DNA of 64,000 nucleotides from Sphingomonas sp. ERG5 (GTDB lineage: Bacteria; Pseudomonadota; Alphaproteobacteria; Sphingomonadales; Sphingomonadaceae): contig NZ_JSXI01000001.1 of the NCBI RefSeq assembly GCF_000803065.1, positions 124,001-188,000 of the forward strand. Reading direction: 5' to 3'. A program made the position numbers and the translations under genes. The notes under the pieces are model-generated. The model was not told the origin of the DNA. It was given only the letters and a program-made list of their open reading frames with translations, and did not search any database. Within the stretch, counting starts at the first letter, position 1. Each line of letters opens with the position of its first letter. This document shows, one piece after another, positions 23,515 to 30,393 of this stretch.

Positions 23515-25104
23515 GTGATCGAACCGGTCACCGAGCGCGTTGTCGTTAGCCGCTCATCGCTATTCCTGTCACAGATTCCGACCGGCGCGAAGATTTTCCT
23601 GATCCTGAGTACCGCTCTGCTGCCTTTGGCAATCATCGCCTTTTTCGCCACACTGAAGACCACGCAGAATGCCGATGCCGATGCGCGGACGCGATTGAGC
23701 GTCGCCATGTCGGAAAGCGCGCGCAAACTGGCAATCGAACTGGTCGGCGACATGACCGCGCTGCGAGTCGCGCTCAATGCGCTCGACAGCGACCCGGGCG
23801 ATGCGCCGAACTGCGCGCGGGTTCAGGGTGTCTTTGCGCAACAGGCATCGGCCGGCACTCGTTTCATGATTACCGATGATGCGGGGCGCGTGCTGTGCGG
23901 TACCACCCTGCCGCCCGAAATGGCGCTGGCGCCGGCGGCCAGCGATGCTCCGATCGCGGCCCGACTGGTGCCCGACCGGGGCCTGGTTCTCGCCATCAAG
24001 GGCGCCAAGGGCGCGGCAACCGCAAGTGCTTATTTTCCCGCTCCATTTCTAGCCGACATCGGACGGCCAAGTGGCTTTACCGCAGCTTATGCCGCCACGC
24101 TGCTGCACGGCGATGAAGCAGTGAGACTGATAAATCTGCCTTCTAGCGGGCCGTTGGAGCGCCGCGAAACATTGCATCAGCAACTCGGCATCGGCGGACT
24201 GAGCCTGCAGATGAGCGTGCGCAGCTTGCCGATCACCTCGCCGTTGCTGATCGCGCTGCTGCTTCCGATCCTGATGTGGGCGGCTGCCGCCAGTATCAGC
24301 TGGTTCGTCGTCGACCGCTTGCTGATTCGTCCGTTGCGGCAATTACGCACAAGCGTTGCCGCTTATGTGCCCGGTGAGGAAATCGATCCCGCACAAGTAC
24401 GCGCCCTTCCGGCGCAGGAAATCCGCGAGCTTGGCGATACGTTTCGGATGATCAGCCGCACCGTCGCGGAACATGAAGCCGGGTTGGCTGAAGGACTGGT
24501 CCGGCAAACCCGACTGACACGCGAAGTGCATCACCGCGTGAAAAACAATCTTCAGGTCATCGCCAGCCTGATCAACTTCCACGCTCGCGGCGCCAAATCG
24601 CGCGAAGCGACCGATGCCTATGCCGGTATCCAGCGCCGTGTCGATGCGCTCGCAGTGGTTCACCGCCACCATTTCGCTGAGATGGAGGAACATCGCGGAC
24701 TGTCGCTGCGCTCGGTAGTCGGCGAGCTCGCCTCAAATATCCGCGCCACGGCGCCGGAGGGGCCATCGCAGATCGGCATCACCCTCGACGTCGAACCCTA
24801 TCTGGTCAATCAGGATGTGGCGATCGCAGTCGCGTTCCTGATTACCGAGATCGTCGAACTGGCAATGAGCTGCAATCCGTCGGCGCAAATCAGGATTTCG
24901 GTCAAGGGCGCAGACACACCGGATCGCGCGGTTCTCCGCGTCAGCTCCCCTGCTCTGATCGAAGGCGACGCGCTGCGCGAGATCGTGACTGAACGCTATG
25001 GCCGGGTGATCGAGGGATTGTCGCGTCAGCTCCGTTCCAAGCTGCATCACGACCCGCTGATCGGTGCCTACGAGATTGCCGTCGCCATCACCGGACGCGA
25101 TTGA
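23515..25104 (+). CDS. phyP: PhyP-like sensor histidine kinase homologue with degenerate ATPase domain
   Basis: 529 residues. Transmembrane helices at about 26-47 and 242-266 enclose a periplasmic sensor of nearly 200 residues. A HAMP-like linker (270-320) leads to a HisKA_2 dimerisation helix, REVHHRVKNNLQVIASLINFH, with the phosphoacceptor near His340. The ATPase domain is degenerate: where the N box should be there is FLITEIVELAMSC with no asparagine, and neither DxGxG nor the GLGL lid can be found. The protein at this locus in Sphingomonas Fr1, PhyP, is a negative regulator that acts as a PhyR phosphatase, which would not need ATP binding. GTG start 7 bp after nepR. Confidence 0.85.
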   Translation: MIEPVTERVVVSRSSLFLSQIPTGAKIFLILSTALLPLAIIAFFATLKTTQNADADARTRLSVAMSESARKLAIELVGDMTALRVALNALDSDPGDAPNCARVQGVFAQQASAGTRFMITDDAGRVLCGTTLPPEMALAPAASDAPIAARLVPDRGLVLAIKGAKGAATASAYFPAPFLADIGRPSGFTAAYAATLLHGDEAVRLINLPSSGPLERRETLHQQLGIGGLSLQMSVRSLPITSPLLIALLLPILMWAAAASISWFVVDRLLIRPLRQLRTSVAAYVPGEEIDPAQVRALPAQEIRELGDTFRMISRTVAEHEAGLAEGLVRQTRLTREVHHRVKNNLQVIASLINFHARGAKSREATDAYAGIQRRVDALAVVHRHHFAEMEEHRGLSLRSVVGELASNIRATAPEGPSQIGITLDVEPYLVNQDVAIAVAFLITEIVELAMSCNPSAQIRISVKGADTPDRAVLRVSSPALIEGDALREIVTERYGRVIEGLSRQLRSKLHHDPLIGAYEIAVAITGRD

Positions 25105-25139
25105 TTCAAAAGATTCAAAAGATTCGAATTTTTTTCGAA
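25103..25139 (+). terminator. AT-rich tandem repeats and palindrome after phyP
   Basis: GATTCAAAA is repeated at 25103-25111 and 25112-25120, with a third partial copy GATTCGAA. TTCGAA (25123-25128) and TTCGAA (25134-25139) form a palindrome around a T-run. The first repeat overlaps the phyP stop codon. It may end phyP transcription. It also lies just upstream of the -35 element at 25146, where an AT-rich UP-like element could act. Confidence 0.4.
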
Positions 25140-25145
25140 AACCGT

Positions 25146-25170
25146 GGAACTCGATTTAGGCAAGCACGTT
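25146..25170 (+). promoter_or_regulatory. Perfect EcfG-type promoter
   Basis: GGAAC (25146-25150), 16 nt, CGTT (25167-25170) matches the general-stress sigma factor consensus at every position. It does not lie directly before a coding gene. Transcription would start near 25177-25180, at the foot of the first C-loop hairpin. The nearest ORF downstream starts about 210 bp later. Confidence 0.75.
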
Positions 25171-25177
25171 CTGATAT

Positions 25178-25320
25178 TCGGATAGTGACTTTATGCCCCC
25201 CCGCTCTCGCTATCCAAGACATGGGCCCGGACGCGTCAACCTCCCCCCCCCGGTGGCGCTTCCGGGCCCAAATCGTCTCAGCTCTTCACAGACCATCTTG
25301 CGGCGAATCATTACCGGCTG
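25178..25320 (+). ncRNA. Candidate general-stress small RNA with two C-rich loops
   Basis: Hairpin 1: GGATAGTGA (25180-25188) pairs with TCGCTATCC (25207-25215), one G-U pair, and its 18-nt loop contains C7 (25196-25202). Hairpin 2: TGGGCCCGGA (25222-25231) pairs exactly with TCCGGGCCCA (25261-25270), and its loop contains CCT followed by C9 (25243-25251). No ORF explains the stretch. C-rich exposed loops that pair with Shine-Dalgarno sequences are known in alphaproteobacterial small RNAs, including the EcfG-dependent GsrN of Caulobacter. The 3' end is uncertain: there is no terminator before the entericidin gene, so it may be processed from a longer transcript or be that gene's leader. Confidence 0.55.
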
Positions 25321-25321
25321 C

Positions 25322-25347
25322 GGAACGAAGGTCCGGGGTCGATCATT
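25322..25347 (+). promoter_or_regulatory. Possible second EcfG-type promoter, before the entericidin gene
   Basis: GGAAC (25322-25326), 17 nt, CATT (25344-25347). One mismatch to CGTT. Transcription would begin about 30 nt before the lipoprotein ATG. Weaker than the promoter at 25146. Confidence 0.4.
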
Positions 25348-25386
25348 GATCCGGCAGGGCATAGGCCTTCAAGCAGGAGATCACCG

Positions 25387-25521
25387 ATGCGCAAAGTTAT
25401 GGGAATGGCCGTTGTCGCGGCAGCGTTGCTGGTCAGCGCGTGCAATACAGTCGAAGGCGTCGGCCGTGACATCAGGTCGGCTGGCGACACCGTCGCAAAG
25501 ACCGCCAACAGCGCTAAATAA
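25387..25521 (+). CDS. Entericidin A/B family small lipoprotein
   Basis: 44 residues. A basic N-terminus and hydrophobic helix lead to the lipobox LVSAC, so the mature protein is about 25 residues attached by a lipidated cysteine (NTVEGVGRDIRSAGDTVAKTA). This composition, with NT-x-G-x-G-x-D and an amphipathic helix, is the entericidin pattern (PF08085). AGGAG (25375-25379) stands 7 nt before the ATG. Entericidins are stress- or stationary-phase-induced lipoproteins of unclear function. The EcfG-type promoters upstream fit that. Confidence 0.88.
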   Translation: MRKVMGMAVVAAALLVSACNTVEGVGRDIRSAGDTVAKTANSAK

Positions 25522-25557
25522 ACCGTTTCTCGGTTCGCCAGCGATGGCGTGGGGCGA

Positions 25558-25589
25558 AACCCTCTCCCGGCATCGGGAGAGGGTTTTTT
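25558..25589 (+). terminator. Strong intrinsic terminator
   Basis: AACCCTCTCCCG (25558-25569) pairs perfectly with CGGGAGAGGGTT (25574-25585) around GCAT, and T-residues follow to 25589. It ends the entericidin transcript and any read-through from the small RNA promoter. It also lies just beyond the tatC stop on the other strand. Confidence 0.9.
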
Positions 25590-25593
25590 CTTG

Positions 25594-26376
25594 TCAGGCG
25601 CTCTCGCCGGCGTCGATCGTGGACGCTTCCTTGGCGCGCTTGCGCTCAGTGAACCAAATCCCGATCAGCGCAATTTCGTAGAGCATCACCAGAGGAACCG
25701 CGAGCAGCAGTTGCGATCCGATATCGGGTGGCGTCAACACGGCAGCAATCGCGAAGGCAGCAACAATGGCATAGCGCCGCGCGCTGACCAGTTGCTTGCG
25801 TGTCACGATCCCGGCGCGCTCAAGCAGCATCAGCAGCACCGGCAGCAGAAATGACAGGCCGAACGCGAACAGGAACTGCATCACGAAATCGAGATAATTG
25901 CCGACCGAAGGCAGCGCCTCCTGCTGAATGCCGCCCAGATCGCCCTGGTACGAGAGCAAGAAATGCAACGCCATTGGCACCGCGATATAATAAGCCATCG
26001 CCGCGCCCATGATGAACAGGATCGGCGTCGCGAGCAGGAACGGCAGCAAGGCGCGCTTTTCCTGGCGATACAAGCCTGGTGCGACGAATTGCCACAACTG
26101 GTTCGCGATGACCGGGAAAGACGCCATCATCGCAGCGAAGAACGCAACTTTCACCTGGACGAAGAAAGCTTCGAAAATCTGCGTGTAGATGATTTTGCTC
26201 TGCCCTGCCGCGACCAGCGGGTGGACCAGAAAAGCGAAGATCGGACGCGAAAAATAAAAGGCGACGATGAACGTCAGCACCAGCGCAGCCGCGCAATACA
26301 GCAACCGCCGTCGCAATTCGATCAGATGATCGAGCAAGGGCGCCCGAGTGGCGTCGATCTCGCTGGTCTCGTTCAC
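25594..26376 (-). CDS. tatC: Twin-arginine translocase subunit TatC
   Basis: 260 residues with six hydrophobic segments. The N-terminal APLLDHLIELRRRLL and the cytoplasmic loop FVAPGLYRQEKRALLPF are the TatC signature regions that bind the RR signal peptide. With TatA and TatB it exports folded proteins over the inner membrane. ATG at 26376 overlaps the tatB stop by 4 nt. A likely client, the DUF1501 protein at 32319, has an RR signal in this same window. Confidence 0.96.
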   Translation of the reverse strand: MNETSEIDATRAPLLDHLIELRRRLLYCAAALVLTFIVAFYFSRPIFAFLVHPLVAAGQSKIIYTQIFEAFFVQVKVAFFAAMMASFPVIANQLWQFVAPGLYRQEKRALLPFLLATPILFIMGAAMAYYIAVPMALHFLLSYQGDLGGIQQEALPSVGNYLDFVMQFLFAFGLSFLLPVLLMLLERAGIVTRKQLVSARRYAIVAAFAIAAVLTPPDIGSQLLLAVPLVMLYEIALIGIWFTERKRAKEASTIDAGESA

Positions 26377-26855
26377 GGTTTTGGTTTGGCCTTGGAGGGC
26401 GTTTTTGCTGCGGACGACGCGCGCGGCGCAGCTGTCTTGGCAGGCGCTCGCTTTGCCCTGGGAGCAGGTGCCAGCGCGACGTCCGTCGCCGGTACCAACG
26501 CGACGTCCGTCGCCGGGGCGGGCGCTACGACCGGCATCTCGACCGTTACCGGCGGCGCATCTTCCGACGCACCACCGCCGGTCTCGCCAGCAGGCATGGG
26601 TAGCATATGCTGCGCGGTCGGCGGGTGCTCGCGCATGATCCGCTCATTCTCCGCCGCCCAACGCTTTTCCATGTCCTGCAGTTCGGCCTCGCGCACCATC
26701 GAATCGAAGCCCGAGCGGAATTGCCGCGCGACCCCACGCGCCTTGCCGACCCAATAGCCCACAAAACGCATCGCCTTGGGCAGGTCCTTCGGACCTATGA
26801 CGACCAGCGCGACGGCAGCAATAAGGAGAAGTTCTGTAGGCGCGACGTCGAACAT
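26373..26855 (-). CDS. tatB: Twin-arginine translocase subunit TatB
   Basis: 160 residues. The N-terminal membrane helix is followed by the hinge GPKDLPKAMRFVGYWVGKARGVARQFR and an amphipathic helix (MVREAELQDMEKRWAAE), all typical of TatB. The C-terminal half is low-complexity Pro/Ala/Lys and contains an 8-residue tandem repeat (PATDVALV). Length is normal for alphaproteobacteria. Coupled to tatC by ATGA. Confidence 0.93.
   Translation of the reverse strand: MFDVAPTELLLIAAVALVVIGPKDLPKAMRFVGYWVGKARGVARQFRSGFDSMVREAELQDMEKRWAAENERIMREHPPTAQHMLPMPAGETGGGASEDAPPVTVEMPVVAPAPATDVALVPATDVALAPAPRAKRAPAKTAAPRASSAAKTPSKAKPKP
26471..26518. repeat. 24-bp tandem repeat inside tatB
   Basis: Two copies of a 24-bp unit at 26471-26494 and 26495-26518. 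The shared core CGCGACGTCCGTCGCCGG is identical in both (26475-26492 and 26499-26516). It encodes the PATDVAL repeat in the disordered TatB tail, in frame, so copy-number change would not break the gene. Confidence 0.85.
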
Positions 26856-26907
26856 TCAAACGGCCTGTCAGCGCAATCGCGCGGGTCAATAGTTCAACGG
26901 TAACAGA

Positions 26908-27138
26908 TCAACGCTCTTCGCGAAGCTTCTCGCCATCGCGGTCGAACGCAGGATCGGGAACCTTCTTGGCATCGATTCGCGCCGGATCGACCTTGTCGTC
27001 TTCCTCGGCCATGCCCTTCTTGAACTGCTTGATGCCCTTGGCGACGTCCCCCATCATATTGGAGAAACGACCGCCGCCGAGAAGCAGGATCGCAACGATC
27101 CCGAACACCAGCCAGTGAACCAGGCTGAAACTACCCAT
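26908..27138 (-). CDS. tatA: Twin-arginine translocase subunit TatA
   Basis: 76 residues. One N-terminal helix ([38 protein letters not shown]) with the conserved FG-x-FK-like hinge, followed by a charged amphipathic helix and an acidic end. TatA multimers form the pore or weaken the membrane during translocation. About 50 bp separate it from tatB. Confidence 0.95.
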   Translation of the reverse strand: MGSFSLVHWLVFGIVAILLLGGGRFSNMMGDVAKGIKQFKKGMAEEDDKVDPARIDAKKVPDPAFDRDGEKLREER

Positions 27139-27167
27139 TACCCATCTCCTTGGAGCTTGGGTCCTAT

Positions 27168-27746
27168 CTAGTCGTCCTCGACAGAAGATTCTACCTCTAG
27201 CTGCTCGAAAGCGAGATCGACCGGATCGAGCAGCCCCGCCGCCTTCAAATCATCGATTCCAGGCAGGTCGCGCCGGCTCGAAAGACCGAAATGCGCCAGA
27301 AACTCAGGCGTCGTGGCATAGAGCAAAGGCCGCCCTGGCACTTCGCGGCGACCGGCCGGGCGGACCCAGCCCGCTTCCATCAGCACATCGATCGTGCCCT
27401 TGGAGATTTGCACGCCCCGGATCGCCTCGATCTCGGCGCGAGTCGCGGGCTCATGATAGGCGATGATCGCCAGCGTCTCGATCCCGGCGCGGGACAGTTT
27501 ACGCGGCTCTTCACGATCGCGGCGCAGCAAATGCGCCATATCGGCGGCGGTCTGGAAGTGCCAGCGGTCGCCGCGCCGAACCAGTTCGATGCCGCGCCCG
27601 GCATAATCCCGCTGCAGCGTCTCGAGCGCTTCCCTGATACCGGCCGCATCATTCAGGTGCGCGCGAATCGCTTCTGCCGTCATCGGCTCGGTCGCTGCGA
27701 ACAGCACCGCTTCAACCGCGCGGGCGAGATCGTCGGGCGGGGTCAT
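27168..27746 (-). CDS. scpB: Segregation and condensation protein B
   Basis: 192 residues with two winged-helix domains (start [49 protein letters not shown] is the family signature). ScpB dimers bind the kleisin ScpA in the SMC condensin complex. The ATG overlaps the scpA stop by 4 nt. The C-terminus is acidic (VESSVEDD). Confidence 0.93.
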   Translation of the reverse strand: MTPPDDLARAVEAVLFAATEPMTAEAIRAHLNDAAGIREALETLQRDYAGRGIELVRRGDRWHFQTAADMAHLLRRDREEPRKLSRAGIETLAIIAYHEPATRAEIEAIRGVQISKGTIDVLMEAGWVRPAGRREVPGRPLLYATTPEFLAHFGLSSRRDLPGIDDLKAAGLLDPVDLAFEQLEVESSVEDD

Positions 27747-28471
27747 GCCGGACCCTTGATATAAAGCGGCGCGAAGGGCGATTTCTGGCGCAGTTCCACC
27801 CTGCCCTGCCGCGCGAGTTCCAGTGCAGCGACGAAGCTCGAAGCCAACGCCGACTTGCGGAAAATACCCGTCGCGCTTTCGGGCAGGAACGTTTCGATCA
27901 CGCTCCAGTCGATTCGCTCGCCAAGCAGCCGCGAGACTCGCTCCAATGCCGCCTCCAGGGTCATCACCGGCCGGTTGGCGACGATGTGCATCACCGGACG
28001 CGTGCGTGCGGTGATGCGCCCATAGGCGGCGATCAGGTCAAAAATCTCCGCCTGCCACAATGCTTTGCGTACGGTCCTGAGGCCTTCGGGCGCCCCACGC
28101 AGGAACACGTCGCGCCCGGTGCGGTCGCGTGCCATCAATCGTGCGCCGCCTTCGCGCATCGCATTGAGCCGTTCGAGGCGAAGCTGCAGGCGGAGCGCAA
28201 GTTCTTCGGGATCGGGTTCGACCTGCGGGTCACGCGGCAACAGAAGTGCTGATTTGAGATAGGCAAGCCATGCTGCCATCACGAGATAATCGGCGGCCAA
28301 TTCCAGCTTGATCGCCTTGGCTTCTTCGATGAAACGCAGATATTGCTCGACCAGTGCCAGGATCGAAATCTCGCGCAAATCGACCTTCTGGTGCCGCGCC
28401 AGCGCAAGTAGCAGGTCAAGCGGACCTTCCCAGCCATCCAGGTCGAGCGTGAGGGTTTCCGGATCGGTCAT
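27743..28471 (-). CDS. scpA: Segregation and condensation protein A (kleisin)
   Basis: 242 residues from ATG at 28471, where homology begins (LDLDGWEGPLDLLLALARHQKVDLREISI). The C-terminal winged helix ends at VAALELARQGRVELRQ. ScpA links the SMC heads and ScpB to condense the chromosome. An alternative start is TTG at 28504, which has a better Shine-Dalgarno sequence (GGAGG, 6 nt), so the protein may be 11 residues longer. Confidence 0.93.
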   Translation of the reverse strand: MTDPETLTLDLDGWEGPLDLLLALARHQKVDLREISILALVEQYLRFIEEAKAIKLELAADYLVMAAWLAYLKSALLLPRDPQVEPDPEELALRLQLRLERLNAMREGGARLMARDRTGRDVFLRGAPEGLRTVRKALWQAEIFDLIAAYGRITARTRPVMHIVANRPVMTLEAALERVSRLLGERIDWSVIETFLPESATGIFRKSALASSFVAALELARQGRVELRQKSPFAPLYIKGPA

Positions 28472-28531
28472 CGGCAACAGGTGTAAGCGTTGGTCGTGCC
28501 GCAACACAATCCTCCGCAATTGCGGGGTGAG

Positions 28532-29539
28532 CTAGGTCACGCCCAGCAATTGATCCCGCTTCGCGATCAGCGCCGCCAGGTCACCCTCGGGCCGTGCGTG
28601 GGCGATCGTCGCCATCGCCCGATCGAGCCGCTCCAACGACCGTGCCGAAATCTCGCCCAGCCGCTCCGCAATATCCTCCATCTCGGCCATCCGACCCCAG
28701 CAATCGAGCACAATATCGCATCCGGCAGCGATCGCGCCGGCCGCCTTGTCACCCGCCGTACCCGACAGGGCCTTCATGTCGATATCGTCGGTCATCAGCA
28801 GTCCGTCGAAGCCGATCCGTTTGCGGATAATTTCCTCGATCACGATCGGCGACAGCGTCGCGGGTCGATCCGGATCCCAAGCCTGGAACACGATATGCGA
28901 CGTCATGCCCATCGGCGCGCCGGCCAGCGCCTTGAAGGGCGCAAGGTCGATCTCAAGGTCCTCGTCCGACGCGGTGACGGTCGGCAAATGGTAGTGCGTA
29001 TCGACCACGGCGCGACCATGCCCCGGCATATGCTTGACCACGCCGACCACGCCGCCGCGCTGCAGCCCGTCAACGATCGCCCGCCCCATCGCGGCGACCC
29101 GCATCGGCTCGCTGCCGAGCGCACGGATCGAGATCGCCTCCGTCGTGTCGGGCTGCGACACGTCGAGCAAGGGCAGACAATCGACTGTGATGCCGACTTC
29201 GGCCAACGTCAGCGCGATCGCTTCGGCATTGGCGCGCGCCGCCTCGATGCCCGAGATCGGCGCGGTTTCGTATAGCGCATCGAACACAGGCCCTGCGGGA
29301 AAGGCGGGCCATTCGGGCGGCTGCATTCGCGCGACACGCCCGCCCTCCTGATCGATCAGGATCGGTAGATCGTCACGCCCGGTCATTGCACGCAAGTCGT
29401 CGGTCAGCGCGCGGACCTGCACCCGGTTTTCGATATTGCGCTTGAACAGGATATAGCCAGCCGGATCGGTGGCGCGGAAAAAGGCGCGCTCGTCCGCGGT
29501 AATGGTCAGGCCCGACAGGCCGTAAATGACGGGAATCAT
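28532..29539 (-). CDS. nagZ: Beta-N-acetylhexosaminidase NagZ
   Basis: 335 residues from ATG at 29539. The GH3 family signature is VVKHMPGHGRAVVDTHYHLP, whose Asp/His dyad acts as general acid/base in NagZ, and LLMTDDIDM carries the nucleophile Asp. The cytoplasmic enzyme removes GlcNAc from anhydromuropeptides in peptidoglycan recycling. It lies between a SPOR-domain gene and scpA in an alphaproteobacterial block (argS, SPOR, nagZ, scpA, scpB, tat). Confidence 0.95.
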   Translation of the reverse strand: MIPVIYGLSGLTITADERAFFRATDPAGYILFKRNIENRVQVRALTDDLRAMTGRDDLPILIDQEGGRVARMQPPEWPAFPAGPVFDALYETAPISGIEAARANAEAIALTLAEVGITVDCLPLLDVSQPDTTEAISIRALGSEPMRVAAMGRAIVDGLQRGGVVGVVKHMPGHGRAVVDTHYHLPTVTASDEDLEIDLAPFKALAGAPMGMTSHIVFQAWDPDRPATLSPIVIEEIIRKRIGFDGLLMTDDIDMKALSGTAGDKAAGAIAAGCDIVLDCWGRMAEMEDIAERLGEISARSLERLDRAMATIAHARPEGDLAALIAKRDQLLGVT

Positions 29540-29591
29540 GACACGCTCTTCTCCCCTCCCTGGACGGGACGGGTCGGGGGTGGAGTGGTTT

Positions 29592-29611
29592 CCCAGGATA
29601 TTCATCCTGGG
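29592..29611. terminator. 8-bp hairpin after the SPOR gene
   Basis: CCCAGGAT and ATCCTGGG enclose ATTC. It lies between the end of the minus-strand SPOR-domain gene (29665) and nagZ. No T-tract, so termination is uncertain. Confidence 0.35.
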
Positions 29612-29664
29612 GAGAGAAACCCACCCCTAGCCCTCACGCCGACAGAGGGAAATAATTTTACGCG

Positions 29665-30390
29665 TCAGTCATGCGCGACGAAGCATGCCTCACCCGCAAC
29701 CTTCAGCTTGCCGCAAAGGCTCGATGCCTGGCCCGCACTGCCCGCATTGACGCGCAACCGGTACATCGTCCGGCCATTGACCTCGGCCTTCTGAACCGAT
29801 TTGCCGAGCGGCGCGAGATAGGTGAAGCGCTTGGATGTCTTGGCCCAGGCCTGGTTGGCCGACGCTTCGTCGGGGAATGAACCGAGTTGCACCAATGCGC
29901 CGCCAGATGCGCCAGCCGAAGCCGCGATCGCCGGGCCGGTCGGCGCCGCCTTCAACGCACCGCTTGAGGCCGGGACCGCTGTGACTGCCTTGGAACCGCC
30001 CGCCGTCGCCGCATCGGTCTTCGCCTTGGTGCCGGCGATCGGCGCCTCGGGGATTGCATCGACATTGATCTTGGCATCGCCGGACGCGGCGCCATCGCTC
30101 GTCGCAATCGCGCTGTCGCCCTCCCCTTCGACCTTCAGGCCGCCCGGATCGTCGGGCTTGACCTTGTACTCGCCTTCTTGCGCATTGATCAGCGTGCCGT
30201 CACCCGCTTCGCCAAGCGACCTCTGATAATAGAGATACCCGAAGATCGCCGCAGCAATCAGGGCCAGGCCAAGCGCGACGTAGAGGACGATCCGAAGCAT
30301 GCTCGGGCCGTCGTCATAATCCTCGTCGACGGTTTCAAGCCAGGGCAGCCGATCTTCATCGCGCATGTCGAATTCGTTCGACGTGGCCAT
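29665..30390 (-). CDS. SPOR domain-containing membrane protein
   Basis: 241 residues. A short acidic cytoplasmic part, one transmembrane helix at about 32-54, an Ala/Gly-rich linker and a C-terminal SPOR domain (GALVQLGSFPDEASANQAW…RLRVNAG…C-x-KLKVAGEACFV). SPOR domains bind denuded glycan strands at the division septum. It starts 3 bp after the argS stop and shares its transcript. Confidence 0.88.
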   Translation of the reverse strand: MATSNEFDMRDEDRLPWLETVDEDYDDGPSMLRIVLYVALGLALIAAAIFGYLYYQRSLGEAGDGTLINAQEGEYKVKPDDPGGLKVEGEGDSAIATSDGAASGDAKINVDAIPEAPIAGTKAKTDAATAGGSKAVTAVPASSGALKAAPTGPAIAASAGASGGALVQLGSFPDEASANQAWAKTSKRFTYLAPLGKSVQKAEVNGRTMYRLRVNAGSAGQASSLCGKLKVAGEACFVAHD

Positions 30391-30393
30391 TTG

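Noticed and set aside
25103..25128. GATTCAAAA repeats as a CRISPR-like array
   Set aside because: Units are 9 bp, adjacent and only 2.5 copies; there are no spacers or cas genes.
25196..25251. C-runs as sequencing error
   Set aside because: Errors are possible in homopolymers, but both runs lie exactly in the loops of complementary stems after a consensus promoter.
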